DNA of 64,000 nucleotides from Nitrososphaerota archaeon. GTDB lineage: Archaea > Thermoproteota > Nitrososphaeria > Nitrososphaerales > CADDZS01. Each line of letters begins with the position of its first letter. Positions within the stretch are counted from its first letter, which is position 1. This document shows positions 9,885 to 18,837 of the stretch, in pieces. Below the pieces are notes generated by a model. That model was not told the origin of the DNA and did no database searches. It saw only the letters and a list, made by a program, of their open reading frames with translations. A program made the position numbers and the translations under genes. The stretch spans positions 4,847 to 68,846 of the forward strand of contig JABDCJ010000008.1 in NCBI GenBank assembly GCA_013288145.1, given 5' to 3'.

Positions 9885-10833
9885 ACAAGAACAGCTCGAA
9901 GTTGGACGAGTACCTTCGAAGGATTCTGCAGAGGCTCTAGTTCAGGAACGAAATTATCTCCAAGAAGCTTTTCGTTTTTTTCGAGACTTTAGCAGGAACC
10001 GAGGAGCTCTATTTGGACTGGTATTTCTGCTCGTTCTGACAATCTCTGCGATTTTTGCAAATTACATTTTTCCGGGCAATCCTAACACTTCATTTCTCGT
10101 ACCAAGGCCTTTGCCTCCAACCCTGCAATATCCGTTTGGAACAGACGACGTAGGAAGAAATCTTCTCGAACTCGTCGTTTATGGTGCAAGGACCTCGCTG
10201 ACGATTGCATTCGTCGCGGGTTCAATCCTGGCACTTCTCGGGACCGTGGTAGGTCTTGTCGCGGGGTATTATGGTGGATTAATCGACGGAGGCTTGATGC
10301 GCACTGCTGACATTTTTCTCACTCTGCCTACATTGCCATTGATTCTTCTTATGGCAGCTCTTCTCGGCCCCAGCCTGCTCAATATTATGCTAATCATAGG
10401 AATCACGAACTGGCCGTTCATGGCGCGTCTTGTAAGATCAAACGTTCTATCCATGACTCAACGCGAGTTCATCCAGATAGAGAAAGTGATGGGTGCAAGT
10501 ACCCGGCGAATTGTATTTCGACATCTATTTCCAAACCAGTTCAGCCTGATCCTTGTCTATACTTCTCTCAGTCTGCCGCTGGTAATTCTGACCGAGGCCG
10601 CAATCGAGTTCCTCGGCCTCGCCCCAATTTCGATAAGCTGGGGTTTCTTGCTTAACGTTTCAACGCATTACTGGATCGCAGGCGCGTGGTGGATGTCATT
10701 TTTCCCCGGAGTTGCGATCTTCATGACATCGCTCGCATTCTATCTAGTGAGTGAGGGCTTGAAAGAGGTTCTCACTCCAACGCTCAAAAGAAAACGGGAT
10801 TCTCTGGTAGTTCAGCTTGCAGAAAGAAAGTAG
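9877..10833 (+). CDS. Peptide ABC transporter permease, DppC type (importer 1)
   Basis: A 318-residue permease with the DppC hallmark of a cytosolic N-terminus, first helix, and the segment PFGTDDVGRNLLELVVYGAR. The EAA loop is QIEKVMGASTRRIVFRHLFPNQ. I chose ATG 9877, which overlaps the DppB stop by 8 bp. An in-frame ATG at 9841 would add 12 residues that are only the out-of-frame reading of the DppB tail. The downstream ATPase start overlaps this gene by 17 bp. Confidence 0.9.
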   Translation: MTEQEQLEVGRVPSKDSAEALVQERNYLQEAFRFFRDFSRNRGALFGLVFLLVLTISAIFANYIFPGNPNTSFLVPRPLPPTLQYPFGTDDVGRNLLELVVYGARTSLTIAFVAGSILALLGTVVGLVAGYYGGLIDGGLMRTADIFLTLPTLPLILLMAALLGPSLLNIMLIIGITNWPFMARLVRSNVLSMTQREFIQIEKVMGASTRRIVFRHLFPNQFSLILVYTSLSLPLVILTEAAIEFLGLAPISISWGFLLNVSTHYWIAGAWWMSFFPGVAIFMTSLAFYLVSEGLKEVLTPTLKRKRDSLVVQLAERK

Positions 10834-11851
10834 TTCGATCGATGAACTTTCCGCGGCAACATTAGGCCAGAGCGAAAGAGTTGTCCTGAGTGTTCAGGAT
10901 CTTTCTGTGCGATTCTATTTACAATCCGGGGTTGTTAGCGCCGTAAATCATCTTTCATTCGATGTAGAAAAAGGAACTAATTTTGGGATTGTTGGAGAGT
11001 CCGGATCGGGAAAGACAGTAACGGCACTGACGATAATGGGACTGGTCGCAATTCCACCGGCGAGAGTCGATTCGGGACGGATCATGTTCAATTCAGAGGA
11101 CTTGCTCAGGAAATCGCCAAACGATATGCGCAATATTCGAGGCAAAAGAATCGCGATGATCTACCAGGACCCGATGACATCTCTCAATCCAGTTCTTCGT
11201 GTAGGCTTTCAGATCGCAGAATCAATAATGGTCCACGACAAGATACCTAGAAAGCAGGCTTATGCCACAGCGATCAAATTAATGGAGGCAGTAGGAATTC
11301 CCGAGCCAGAGAAAAGGGCCCAGGCTTTTCCACATCAATTCAGTGGGGGAATGCGACAAAGAATCATGATTGCGATGGCACTTTCGACGGATCCCGAAAT
11401 ACTGATCGCTGACGAACCGACTACCGCCCTCGATGTGATCACTCAGGCTCAAATCCTCTCGCTGCTCAAAGCCTTGCAAAAACAACGAAACATGACGGTG
11501 ATTTTGATCACTCACGATCTTGGAATCGTGGCAGAGTTTTGTGATCAAGTGCTCGTAATGTATGCCGGCGCCGGAATGGAACGCGGAACTACTCGTGAAA
11601 TTTTCGCAAACCCAAAACACCCTTACACAAAAGGACTGCTCGAATCAATCACGAGGGTTGACAAAGACATCAAACGGCTGAACTCCATTCCAGGCGAGAT
11701 TCCAAATCTAATGCGGCCGCCAAATGGATGCAGGTTCCATCCGCGCTGTCAATATGTTTTCCAAAAATGCTTGAACGAAGAACCCAGGGAGTTTCCTCTT
11801 CCAGGTGGGGGATTTTCCAAATGCTGGCTTCTGGAGTCTGATACGAGGTAA
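10817..11851 (+). CDS. Peptide ABC transporter ATPase, DppD type (importer 1)
   Basis: A 344-residue product with a TTG start inside the end of dppC. Walker A is GESGSGKT (60-67), the Q-loop YQDP is near 116, the signature is FSGGMRQR (about 175), and Walker B is ILIADE (195-200). The C-terminal oligopeptide-transporter domain has four cysteines (GCRFHPRC, C-x6-C, then FSKC) matching the iron-sulfur site known in Dpp ATPases. It lacks the roughly 40-residue helical-domain insertion seen in the DppD proteins of importers 2 and 3. Confidence 0.92.
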   Translation: MQKESSSIDELSAATLGQSERVVLSVQDLSVRFYLQSGVVSAVNHLSFDVEKGTNFGIVGESGSGKTVTALTIMGLVAIPPARVDSGRIMFNSEDLLRKSPNDMRNIRGKRIAMIYQDPMTSLNPVLRVGFQIAESIMVHDKIPRKQAYATAIKLMEAVGIPEPEKRAQAFPHQFSGGMRQRIMIAMALSTDPEILIADEPTTALDVITQAQILSLLKALQKQRNMTVILITHDLGIVAEFCDQVLVMYAGAGMERGTTREIFANPKHPYTKGLLESITRVDKDIKRLNSIPGEIPNLMRPPNGCRFHPRCQYVFQKCLNEEPREFPLPGGGFSKCWLLESDTR

Positions 11852-11859
11852 GGGGTCGA

Positions 11860-12873
11860 ATGCAATCAACTCAGCAAGAATCCAAGACACTACTAAAAGT
11901 CACGAATTTGCGAAAGTACTTTTCGGCTGGAGGAGATTACTTTCGGCCCAGTCGTCGGAAGTACATCAAGGCAGTAGATGACATCAGTTTCACTATTCCT
12001 GAAGGAAGTACCTTTGGACTGGTAGGCGAGAGCGGCTGCGGAAAGACGACGACCAGCAAGGTAATTTTGGGATTATACAAACCTACTTCCGGCACAGTAA
12101 TTTTTGAGGGGAGCAATGTTCATGGAAAACTTGCAACTACTGTTAAACGTGGCATACATCGCGATATTCAAGCTGTGTTTCAAGATCCCGCTGGTTCTCT
12201 CGATCCCCGCATGAGAATAGGCAGCATAGTAGAAGAGCCGCTCCAAATCCACTCAGACGGGATAGAAGGCGAGCGGAAGATGATTGCTCTTCAAATGCTA
12301 GAGGCCGTCGGATTATCAAGGGAACACTACTTCAGATATCCACACGAGCTAAGCGGCGGACAGCAACAGAGAGTTGCCATTGCGAGAGCTCTAACTCTTA
12401 GGCCCAAGTTGGTAATACTTGATGAACCGGTTTCAGCCCTTGACATGTCAGTTCGCGCGCAAGTTCTCAATCTGTTAAAAGATCTTCAAGCCCAATTCAA
12501 CCTGACATATCTTTTCGTCGCGCACGACTTGAGCGTGGTTCGCTACATGTGTGATCAAGTTGCCGTTATGTACCTCGGCAAGATAGTCGAGTTCAGTGAA
12601 ACAAAAGAACTTTTCGAAAGTCCCCTTCATCCATATACAAAGGCGCTTCTGGACGCGGTACCGATCCCCGATCCTGTAAATGTGAAGGTCCGTACTCCTC
12701 TGTCCGGAAACATTCCGAGCTCCATTAATCTCCCTTCAGGCTGTCGATTCAGGACAAGATGTCCTTACGTAATGAAAATCTGTTCCGAAGTTGAACCTGA
12801 ACTCACCAACGAAGGAAAATCATCCGTGCACCCGCACTATACCGCCTGTCATCTTTATCCAAACAAATCCTAA
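11860..12873 (+). CDS. Peptide ABC transporter ATPase, DppF type (importer 1)
   Basis: A 337-residue product with an ATG start, 8 bp after dppD. Walker A is GESGCGKT (56-63), the signature is LSGGQQQR, Walker B is LVILDEPVSALD, and the C-terminal Cys cluster GCRFRTRCPY is present. DppF pairs with DppD to form the asymmetric nucleotide-binding dimer. It completes the five-gene operon 6778-12873. A 10-bp palindrome (aaccgcggtt, 12872-12881) followed by a T-run at the stop codon may end the transcript. Confidence 0.92.
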   Translation: MQSTQQESKTLLKVTNLRKYFSAGGDYFRPSRRKYIKAVDDISFTIPEGSTFGLVGESGCGKTTTSKVILGLYKPTSGTVIFEGSNVHGKLATTVKRGIHRDIQAVFQDPAGSLDPRMRIGSIVEEPLQIHSDGIEGERKMIALQMLEAVGLSREHYFRYPHELSGGQQQRVAIARALTLRPKLVILDEPVSALDMSVRAQVLNLLKDLQAQFNLTYLFVAHDLSVVRYMCDQVAVMYLGKIVEFSETKELFESPLHPYTKALLDAVPIPDPVNVKVRTPLSGNIPSSINLPSGCRFRTRCPYVMKICSEVEPELTNEGKSSVHPHYTACHLYPNKS

Positions 12874-12888
12874 CCGCGGTTCCTTTTT
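12872..12888 (+). terminator. Palindrome plus T-run at the end of importer 1
   Basis: The perfect palindrome aaccgcggtt overlaps the stop codon and is followed directly by cctttttc. It is plausible as a terminator, but the stem is only 5 bp. Confidence 0.35.
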
Positions 12889-12984
12889 CGCACGCGGAAA
12901 TTTCCTTCGCAATTTAGAACCTTGCGTGGCATTTTCTTTATTATTCACTTTCGAAACGAGTTTGCATTAGAATTTGTGATTGGC

Positions 12985-14745
12985 ATGTACAAATCAAAAG
13001 TAATGTACGATGTTAAAGTTCCGATGCGAGACGGCATCAAGCTTTCTGCTAATGTTTACTTTCCAAAGGAATCCGAAAATGAAGGACCCTTTCCAGTCTT
13101 GATGAATCGGACGCCGTACATCAAAGATAGTGCAGGGAAGGCCCCGTCTCGCGCCGGCACCAAACTCTTTACCGATTCCGGTTACGCGGTAATTTACGTT
13201 GACGTCCGGGGGAGAGGTGATTCCGAGGGGACTTTCGTTCCATATTTTCAAGAGATAGCGGACGGCTACGACAGTTTTGAATGGGCAGGGACTCAACCCT
13301 GGTCAAATGGTAAGATCGGTACCTGGGGCGGATCTTACGAAGGGTGGACTCAGCTTTTTCCCATGCGGTTACAATCCAAGTATCATAAGGCAGCTTTCGT
13401 TCAGTGTGCTCCCTCGATGCACCCGTTTCACGACTGCTCTGCGTACATTTCCGGAGTCCCGAGCATGATAATGGCGATGTGGTCGTTCTTCGTCAACGGA
13501 AGGACGAACAAGGAAGAGGTGAGTGACTTGGATTTCGACTGGGAATCGATGCTTAACGTGCGGCCGCTGAAGGATACTATGCAAAAGCTTGGAATCTCTT
13601 CTGAAGATTCAAGATTGAACCCATTTGTCGATCACGAGACTTATGACGATTATGGCCGGAAGCTCTGGGACGAAGATAATACGTCCAGCTTAATGCGAGT
13701 CCCCAGCTATTTTGTGACAGGATGGTTTGATGACAGCATAAATGGATCGCTAGAACATTTTCCACAATTGACAAAGAAGCATCCTGATGAAACGGTCAGG
13801 AAGAGCCACAAATTGCTAATCGGTCCCTGGCCGCATCGTCTGTCGACAGATTCGAGCAAGATGGGTGATTTCGACTATGGTCCTAATTCTATGGTTCCAC
13901 TTTACAAGGAAGCTAAGCTTTGGTTTGATTACTGGTTGAAGGGGATCGACAATGGCATCATGAAGGAACCACCCGTGAATCTTTTCCTCATGGGTGAAAA
14001 CCGTTGGATCAACTCGGACTCGTTCCCACTCAATAACGCATTTCCCAGATCATACTTTCTTGGGGCTACAAGGTCATCCAATTCCCTCATAGGGGATGGA
14101 AAATTGGCTGATAGTTTCGGATCTGCACAGACATCAACTTTCGTCTACAACCCCGAGCGACCCGCGCCAGCTCCATTCTGGAAAGAACAATTTCAAAATG
14201 GTGCAAACGAAGATCTAAGATCGATTCAGCGAAGAGATGACGTACTAGTTTTCACTTCAGAACCCTTGAGTTCTCCTCTGAACATAGTCGGAATGATCTC
14301 TCTTGAGCTGTACGTCAGTACTTCAGCTGTTGATACTGATTTTGTCGGCCGACTATCGGACGTTTCTCCTGACGGATACGCGATGAGACTAAATCACGGG
14401 ATATTTCGATTGCGATACCGGGACGGCTACGACAAAATCAAACTGGTAACGCCGGGAGAAATCCTCAAAATCAATATCAACATGTGGGCGACAGGACACC
14501 AATTCAAAGCCGGGAATAGAGTGCGACTAGAGGTAACGTCAAGTGCCTTTCCAACGTTTGCACCAAACTACAACACTGGAGGAAGCGTTTGGGCAGAAGA
14601 CAAACCGATCATCGCAAATCAAACGGTCTACCATAACAAGGATTATCCCTCAAGACTCATGCTACAAGAAATCATGAATCCAGAATATTCTGAATTTTGG
14701 ACAATGAAGCGATGGGAACCGAAAATGAATTCCTCTGCTGCATGA
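12985..14745 (+). CDS. CocE/NonD family (peptidase S15-like) hydrolase, copy 3
   Basis: A 586-residue product from ATG 12985. The open frame extends to a TTG at 12922, but the extra 21 residues have no counterpart in copy 1, whose conserved start region DVPIPMRDGTKLSANVYFP aligns just after this Met. The triad is Ser117 (GGSYEG), Asp249 (TGWFDD) and His284 (GPWPH); the PepX_C domain starts at about residue 390. It is a close paralogue of the protein at 901-2697, sharing long identical stretches such as NGANEDLRSIQRRDDVLVF with only single changes. Its place directly after importer 1 suggests it processes imported peptides or amides. Confidence 0.85.
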   Translation: MYKSKVMYDVKVPMRDGIKLSANVYFPKESENEGPFPVLMNRTPYIKDSAGKAPSRAGTKLFTDSGYAVIYVDVRGRGDSEGTFVPYFQEIADGYDSFEWAGTQPWSNGKIGTWGGSYEGWTQLFPMRLQSKYHKAAFVQCAPSMHPFHDCSAYISGVPSMIMAMWSFFVNGRTNKEEVSDLDFDWESMLNVRPLKDTMQKLGISSEDSRLNPFVDHETYDDYGRKLWDEDNTSSLMRVPSYFVTGWFDDSINGSLEHFPQLTKKHPDETVRKSHKLLIGPWPHRLSTDSSKMGDFDYGPNSMVPLYKEAKLWFDYWLKGIDNGIMKEPPVNLFLMGENRWINSDSFPLNNAFPRSYFLGATRSSNSLIGDGKLADSFGSAQTSTFVYNPERPAPAPFWKEQFQNGANEDLRSIQRRDDVLVFTSEPLSSPLNIVGMISLELYVSTSAVDTDFVGRLSDVSPDGYAMRLNHGIFRLRYRDGYDKIKLVTPGEILKININMWATGHQFKAGNRVRLEVTSSAFPTFAPNYNTGGSVWAEDKPIIANQTVYHNKDYPSRLMLQEIMNPEYSEFWTMKRWEPKMNSSAA

Positions 14746-14771
14746 TGGATAACAAGAAAATTAGAGCAGGA

Positions 14772-14800
14772 GTGAGGTTGCATTGCCTCACCCTCTTCCT
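14772..14800 (+). terminator. Hairpin followed by a pyrimidine tract after copy 3
   Basis: gtgagg (14772-14777) pairs with cctcac (14786-14791) around an 8-nt loop, followed by a C/T-rich tract. It is a likely end of the preceding transcript. Confidence 0.4.
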
Positions 14801-14876
14801 TCTAATCCGACAGGGTAGCTAAGACCTATATCCGTTTGATCAGCAAAACGCGGTTCAGATCGAGGTAAGGTCCAAA

Positions 14877-15740
14877 ATGAATCTCACCACGCACTGGGTT
14901 CTAGCAATCGCCCTTGGCATTGCAGTCTTTCACAACATCGAAAGCGCTCTCATAATCAGTATTGGTGCTTTGATGCCCGATCTCGACCGAGAGTATTTCT
15001 TCGTCGCCAAGGATTTCATTGGAAAGCATCAACTGCACAGATCCCTGTTTCATAACTTCCTGTTCATTGGCGGATTGTACTTTCTGAACCCCCTTTTATC
15101 TCTCGGAGCATTGAGTCACTCTCTTTTGGATATGCTGACTAGCGCGACTGATCGTGGTTCAGAGGTACTTTTCCCATTCACACGAATTGTAAAGCCATTT
15201 CATTACCAAATCGAAGGCAATGAGCTTGATCATCCGAAACGAGCGGAATGGTGGGTCGAAGATCCTTGGAAACTTCTTCAGAAGACTACCGACAGAGATC
15301 TCCAGGAACCAGCTGAGCAGCCTTGGCGTCGCTCGTATGGGCCGTTCAAAAACAGCCGCGTCGTAGACTGGGGAATCTTCTTTGCTTCATTCATATTTCT
15401 TGGGCTCATGTATGCAACCTCTCCGGCATATTTTTCACGTTCCGGCTTCCAGTTTCGCTCGCTAATTTCACTGGGCGGAATTGCAATCTTCTATGGACTG
15501 GGTGAGTTCTGGCGAAGAAGACCTGCAAAGTCAAAGTCACGGAACTCTAACTATTTCGTTCTCATTGTCTTGGCGCTCGGACTCTTACTTTTTGTTCTAG
15601 GGTCGTACTATCTCTTCTCATTTCCTTCAGTACCCAACCTTACTTTGCCCGCGTACGCTTTCGTCTCACTAATAGTGGGATTCGTAGCATCGTACTTTTT
15701 CGTCCGTCTGAGAAAGAAATACGCCGATCTTTCAATGTAG
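14877..15740 (+). CDS. YdjM/DUF457-type membrane-bound metal-dependent hydrolase
   Basis: A 287-residue product starting at ATG, with an SD-like gaggt about 12 nt upstream. The N-terminal half carries the family pattern: THW at the start, GALMPDLDRE, then HQLHRSLFHN, with His/Asp residues set around membrane helices. The C-terminal half has four to five more hydrophobic helices. The family is predicted to be a membrane hydrolase (E. coli YdjM is the reference), but no reaction is established. No operon partner is evident. Confidence 0.7.
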   Translation: MNLTTHWVLAIALGIAVFHNIESALIISIGALMPDLDREYFFVAKDFIGKHQLHRSLFHNFLFIGGLYFLNPLLSLGALSHSLLDMLTSATDRGSEVLFPFTRIVKPFHYQIEGNELDHPKRAEWWVEDPWKLLQKTTDRDLQEPAEQPWRRSYGPFKNSRVVDWGIFFASFIFLGLMYATSPAYFSRSGFQFRSLISLGGIAIFYGLGEFWRRRPAKSKSRNSNYFVLIVLALGLLLFVLGSYYLFSFPSVPNLTLPAYAFVSLIVGFVASYFFVRLRKKYADLSM

Positions 15741-15750
15741 TACCTAGTTG

Positions 15751-16120
15751 CTACTTTTTGGAAGTTTTCTTTTTCTTTTGCTTCGGAGCTAGTTTACCGG
15801 ACCAATCTAACGATTTTGAAATCCAGGGATTAACAAGTGCAGGCTTTCCAAGCCTGCACTTGGGGAAGACAGACGTAATCCTTCATTGGTCGCCCCTTCA
15901 TGGGTTCGAACAGCTTCGCACCCTTCTTGCCAAGAAGGTCAGCGCGATCATCATCTGAAAGACGTACAAAGAGCGAGTCGCCATAGACCCCCGCAAACAT
16001 ATTCCCATTAACGAACGCCGACAGATTACCAAACATTGGCCGAATGTTAATCGAGCTGTCTTCAGGAATCACCGACTTGAAGAAGACTTCGAGTTTTTTG
16101 TCGGACCTGGGAATTTTCAT
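15751..16120 (-). pseudogene. TfoX N-terminal-domain protein with a +1 frame break near its 3' end
   Basis: From ATG 16120 the protein reads as a TfoX_N domain (RPMFGNLSAFVNGNMFAGVYGD, FVRLSDDDRADLL, MKDYVCLP). The uninterrupted frame stops at 15830 after an atypical tail VQAWKACTC. Skipping one base in the C4 run (complement of 15862-15865) gives KCRLGKPALVNPW and then SKSLDWSGKLAPK with a lysine-rich end, stopping at 15751. That is the normal TfoX tail, and the full length of 122 residues fits the family. An 11-bp stem-loop lies immediately after the C-run on the mRNA. It may be a pseudogene, a sequencing error or a recoding site. The function of stand-alone TfoX_N proteins in archaea is unknown. 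Confidence 0.7.
15835..15861. repeat. Perfect 11-bp inverted repeat (hairpin) inside the TfoX-like gene
   Basis: aagtgcaggct (15835-15845) and agcctgcactt (15851-15861) are perfect complements around the 5-nt loop ttcca. It abuts the G4/C4 run where the reading frame changes. Confidence 0.85.
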
Positions 16121-16237
16121 GTTTGATCAGCGCGACAAAGAGACTGTAATAATTTTTCTCTCGGAAACTCGGTTAACTATGGTTAATTTCGGACGCGGTG
16201 ACTAAGGTCGCTGTTATGACGCGCCGGAAGTATTGCT

Positions 16238-17197
16238 TCAAGCCAGAGTAGTTATAGTGAGATAAGTCCCGGTAGAGTTTGCGAACCATCGCATGACGAC
16301 AAAGATGGCGCTAGGAAGGCTATATGGTGTGGCAATGAATGGACTGGGAAGCTGGCCACTGGAAAGTGCCGTGGCGGATGGCCATGAAAATACTGCTTGC
16401 TGGGTTTGCGCCGTGAAATTTTGGTAAGTCACGTTAAACGCGTAATCGTAGCCAGGATAACTGGTTCCATTTACCCCCACGAAGTTCGTCTGATTTGAAA
16501 CTAGGTTAAACGAAAAATTTCCGACGTCGAAATGTCCGGGTATCTGGGACCTTACAAAGGTTGTTACGCCCGTCTCGGCGGGACAGTAAAATCGAAGCTG
16601 GTTACCGGGGTAGACAGCAATTGAGTCATTAGAAAATACTTCGGTACCGTTGGGGAGCACCGGGACGAAAACATAGATCGCTGAAATTGGGTTACTGTAT
16701 ATCAAGTTCAGGTTGCATGGGTATATGGGATCGCTGAGGTTCAAGTGGTTGAATATCAGCTCCTGAACCATTGTTCCATTTAGAAGCGATTCATTCCCAT
16801 TTAGACTGTTAATGGGATCGATCGTAAACTGCGATCCATTTTCGGCCTTGACAAAACGCGGATCCTGGCTTATCACCGAAATTGCGTGGTATAGGTTTTG
16901 GTGAACCGGCTGAGGGCAGGCACCAGCTTGATAAAAATTCTGTCCACTATTCGTCGCATTAACCACCGTTCCCGAAACCGTGGAATTTGCAAAAAAAGTA
17001 ATGTTGTTCGACTGGGGCACTAGGTTAGCACAAGGATTGCTAAAATCGGATCGGAAATCGAAATAGAGGTATCCGCCAAATACCGCTGCAAGCAAAACCG
17101 GAAACAACAAGAAAATTGCAGATACCTGTTTTTTCTGGACAACGGGAGAAATCTCGGAAATCGCTGACCACGCTTCTACAACCTGTCTTTCCGCCAA
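16238..17197 (-). CDS. Membrane-anchored extracytoplasmic protein, heavily N-glycosylation-site rich, unknown function
   Basis: A 319-residue product with a TTG start. A short cytosolic N-terminus is followed by one membrane helix (about residues 26-47, SAIFLLFPVLLAAVFGGYLY). The large outer domain contains about fifteen N-x-S/T sequons and four cysteines that could pair. I do not recognise a family. The sequon density is typical of archaeal surface proteins. It is a single gene, divergent from the oxidoreductase at 17264. Confidence 0.6.
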   Translation of the reverse strand: MAERQVVEAWSAISEISPVVQKKQVSAIFLLFPVLLAAVFGGYLYFDFRSDFSNPCANLVPQSNNITFFANSTVSGTVVNATNSGQNFYQAGACPQPVHQNLYHAISVISQDPRFVKAENGSQFTIDPINSLNGNESLLNGTMVQELIFNHLNLSDPIYPCNLNLIYSNPISAIYVFVPVLPNGTEVFSNDSIAVYPGNQLRFYCPAETGVTTFVRSQIPGHFDVGNFSFNLVSNQTNFVGVNGTSYPGYDYAFNVTYQNFTAQTQQAVFSWPSATALSSGQLPSPFIATPYSLPSAIFVVMRWFANSTGTYLTITTLA

Positions 17198-17263
17198 CTA
17201 TTTCATGCTATCCACGTAGGCAATCCCTTTTTGTACCGCTGCTTTTGCTTGAATATCGAAACA

Positions 17264-18397
17264 ATGGTCTCATCAACCTCCCGCAAAGTAGGTGCTTTGA
17301 TTATCGGCGGCGGCATCATTGGCCTTGCCATCGGATACTATCTTGCAAAAAAGAACTATTGCAATGTGGAGATCGTCGAGCGAGAATCTGAGCTTACGAT
17401 ACATGCGAGCGGCCACAATGCCGGCGGACTTGCCAGTCCACACTTGAATAAGCCACGAGAGCTCTGGCCGCTGTTTATGGAAAGTCGAAGGCTGTACGAC
17501 GAACTTGTGGATGCTGCGGGTTTTGAGTTCGATTTCGTTAGGGGAGGAACGATAATACCCGGGACCGCGCAGGAAGCGCTGCAGTTTGAAGAGACGGCGC
17601 ATTTGTACGAAAATGTAAAAGATGGAATTCAGGTAGAATTTCTGAACGCAAAAGAGCTGCAAGAAAAGGAACCAAATCTTTCCAGAGAGAGATTTAGATG
17701 TGCTCTGTACTATCCCTTGGACGCCCAGGGAAATTCAAAAAAACTTGCATCGTGCTTTTCCAAAGTGTGCGTGGAAAAAGGAGTGACAGTAACAACCGGA
17801 TCAGAGGTCAGCGGATTTGAAATCTCCAATGGCCGCGTTTTAGAAGTAAAGACTCAGGGAAGCACGATAATTCCAGACACCGTAATAGTTGCCGCGGGTC
17901 CGTGGTCTGGGGAAATCTCCAGGACCCTCGGTTTGAATCTTCCAATGTCTCCCGTAAAGGGCCACCTCATCTCCATTGAAGCGGGTGATCAGAGATTGGT
18001 GAACTCATTCATCAGTGGACCGGATTATTATGTTATGCAAAATGGATCTAGCATCGTAGTCGGTGGAGGGGAAGATTCTGTCGGTTTCGATTCGAATGTC
18101 AATCCCAAGCGAGTCAGCGATGCCTGGCAAGAGGGAGTCTCAATGGTGCCCAATCTGGAATTCTTCAAAGAAAAGGGCGTCGCAGCTGCATGCCTTCGAC
18201 CTTACGCAGAAGGTGGCGCTCCGATTCTCGGAAAGAGTGACCGACTCGCAAACGTAATCTTCGCGACCGGGCACTTCAGAAACGGGTTCGGTCTCGCCCC
18301 GGCGACAGGTGAACTGATTTCTCAATTGATTCTAGAAGACAGATCAGATCTTGATCTAACCGCATTTTCGCCGGATAGGTTTCCGCGAAATTATTGA
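17264..18397 (+). CDS. FAD-dependent oxidoreductase of the DAO (glycine/D-amino acid oxidase) family
   Basis: A 377-residue product. ATG 17264 is chosen because it directly precedes the dinucleotide-binding motif GALIIGGGIIGLAIGYYLAK; the frame extends upstream to a TTG at 17231 with no domain content. The order is Rossmann FAD site, GGLASPHLNKPRELWPL, a substrate domain, then the C-terminal FAD loop GHFRNGFGLAPATGELIS, as in DadA, glycine oxidase and sarcosine oxidase-like enzymes. Members oxidise amino acids or N-methyl amines to imino acids. D-amino-acid specificity is inferred from context (RidA, M55, DSD1-like genes nearby), not shown by sequence. It overlaps the convergent gene end by 7 bp. 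Confidence 0.85.
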   Translation: MVSSTSRKVGALIIGGGIIGLAIGYYLAKKNYCNVEIVERESELTIHASGHNAGGLASPHLNKPRELWPLFMESRRLYDELVDAAGFEFDFVRGGTIIPGTAQEALQFEETAHLYENVKDGIQVEFLNAKELQEKEPNLSRERFRCALYYPLDAQGNSKKLASCFSKVCVEKGVTVTTGSEVSGFEISNGRVLEVKTQGSTIIPDTVIVAAGPWSGEISRTLGLNLPMSPVKGHLISIEAGDQRLVNSFISGPDYYVMQNGSSIVVGGGEDSVGFDSNVNPKRVSDAWQEGVSMVPNLEFFKEKGVAAACLRPYAEGGAPILGKSDRLANVIFATGHFRNGFGLAPATGELISQLILEDRSDLDLTAFSPDRFPRNY

Positions 18398-18837
18398 TTG
18401 GGTCTGGGCGGAGCTTTTTGCCAATCAACTTTGTACTTTATTTTCAATGCGCCAGCCCTCTTGTCAAAAACTGATTCCAGCACCGCCAGCTTCACGTTTA
18501 GGACTACTTCCAGAATCCCGCAGAGCATTCCCTGAAAGAACCTGCTTGTGGCTTCTCCCTTCGAGTTTGTCACCGGGTATCTTACTTCGAGAAATAAGGA
18601 GATGCGGTCATCGCTTATTCTGTAGTCCAGAATTCCCCATCCCTCGCCCTTGCATCCATCCCGGATATTCTGGAATAGTAGAACCTGATCAGACGAATGA
18701 AGGAGCTCAAAATAGCGCTGGCATATTGAGGCGCCATAAGTTTCTCCTTCTCTGAACATTATCGACTCGCCGGCAGTACCCATCCACCCAGCAAGGTCTT
18801 CTTCTACCTGAATCCTGTCCTCGACTCGTAATATCAC
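18391..18837 (-). CDS. V4R-domain-like small-molecule-binding protein
   Basis: A 148-residue product starting at GTG, with GTGA overlapping the stop of the upstream gene. The pattern GESIMFREGETYGASICQRY, then GEGWG, then RFFQGMLCGILEVVLN and AVLESVFDKRAG resembles the V4R (4-vinyl reductase) domain, a ligand pocket found in archaeal proteins that bind hydrophobic molecules. The cysteines usual near the domain end (E-x-x-C) are absent. It is translationally coupled to 18834-19319, so the two products probably act together. Annotated with moderate confidence. Confidence 0.5.
   Translation of the reverse strand: MILRVEDRIQVEEDLAGWMGTAGESIMFREGETYGASICQRYFELLHSSDQVLLFQNIRDGCKGEGWGILDYRISDDRISLFLEVRYPVTNSKGEATSRFFQGMLCGILEVVLNVKLAVLESVFDKRAGALKIKYKVDWQKAPPRPNQ

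Noticed and set aside
12922..12984. N-terminal extension of CocE-like copy 3 from TTG 12922
   Set aside because: The extra residues have no counterpart in the close paralogue, and the conserved domain starts after ATG 12985.
15835..15861. Hairpin as an ordinary intergenic terminator of the TfoX-like gene
   Set aside because: Family-like coding sequence continues through and beyond it in the shifted frame to 15751, so it lies inside the gene.
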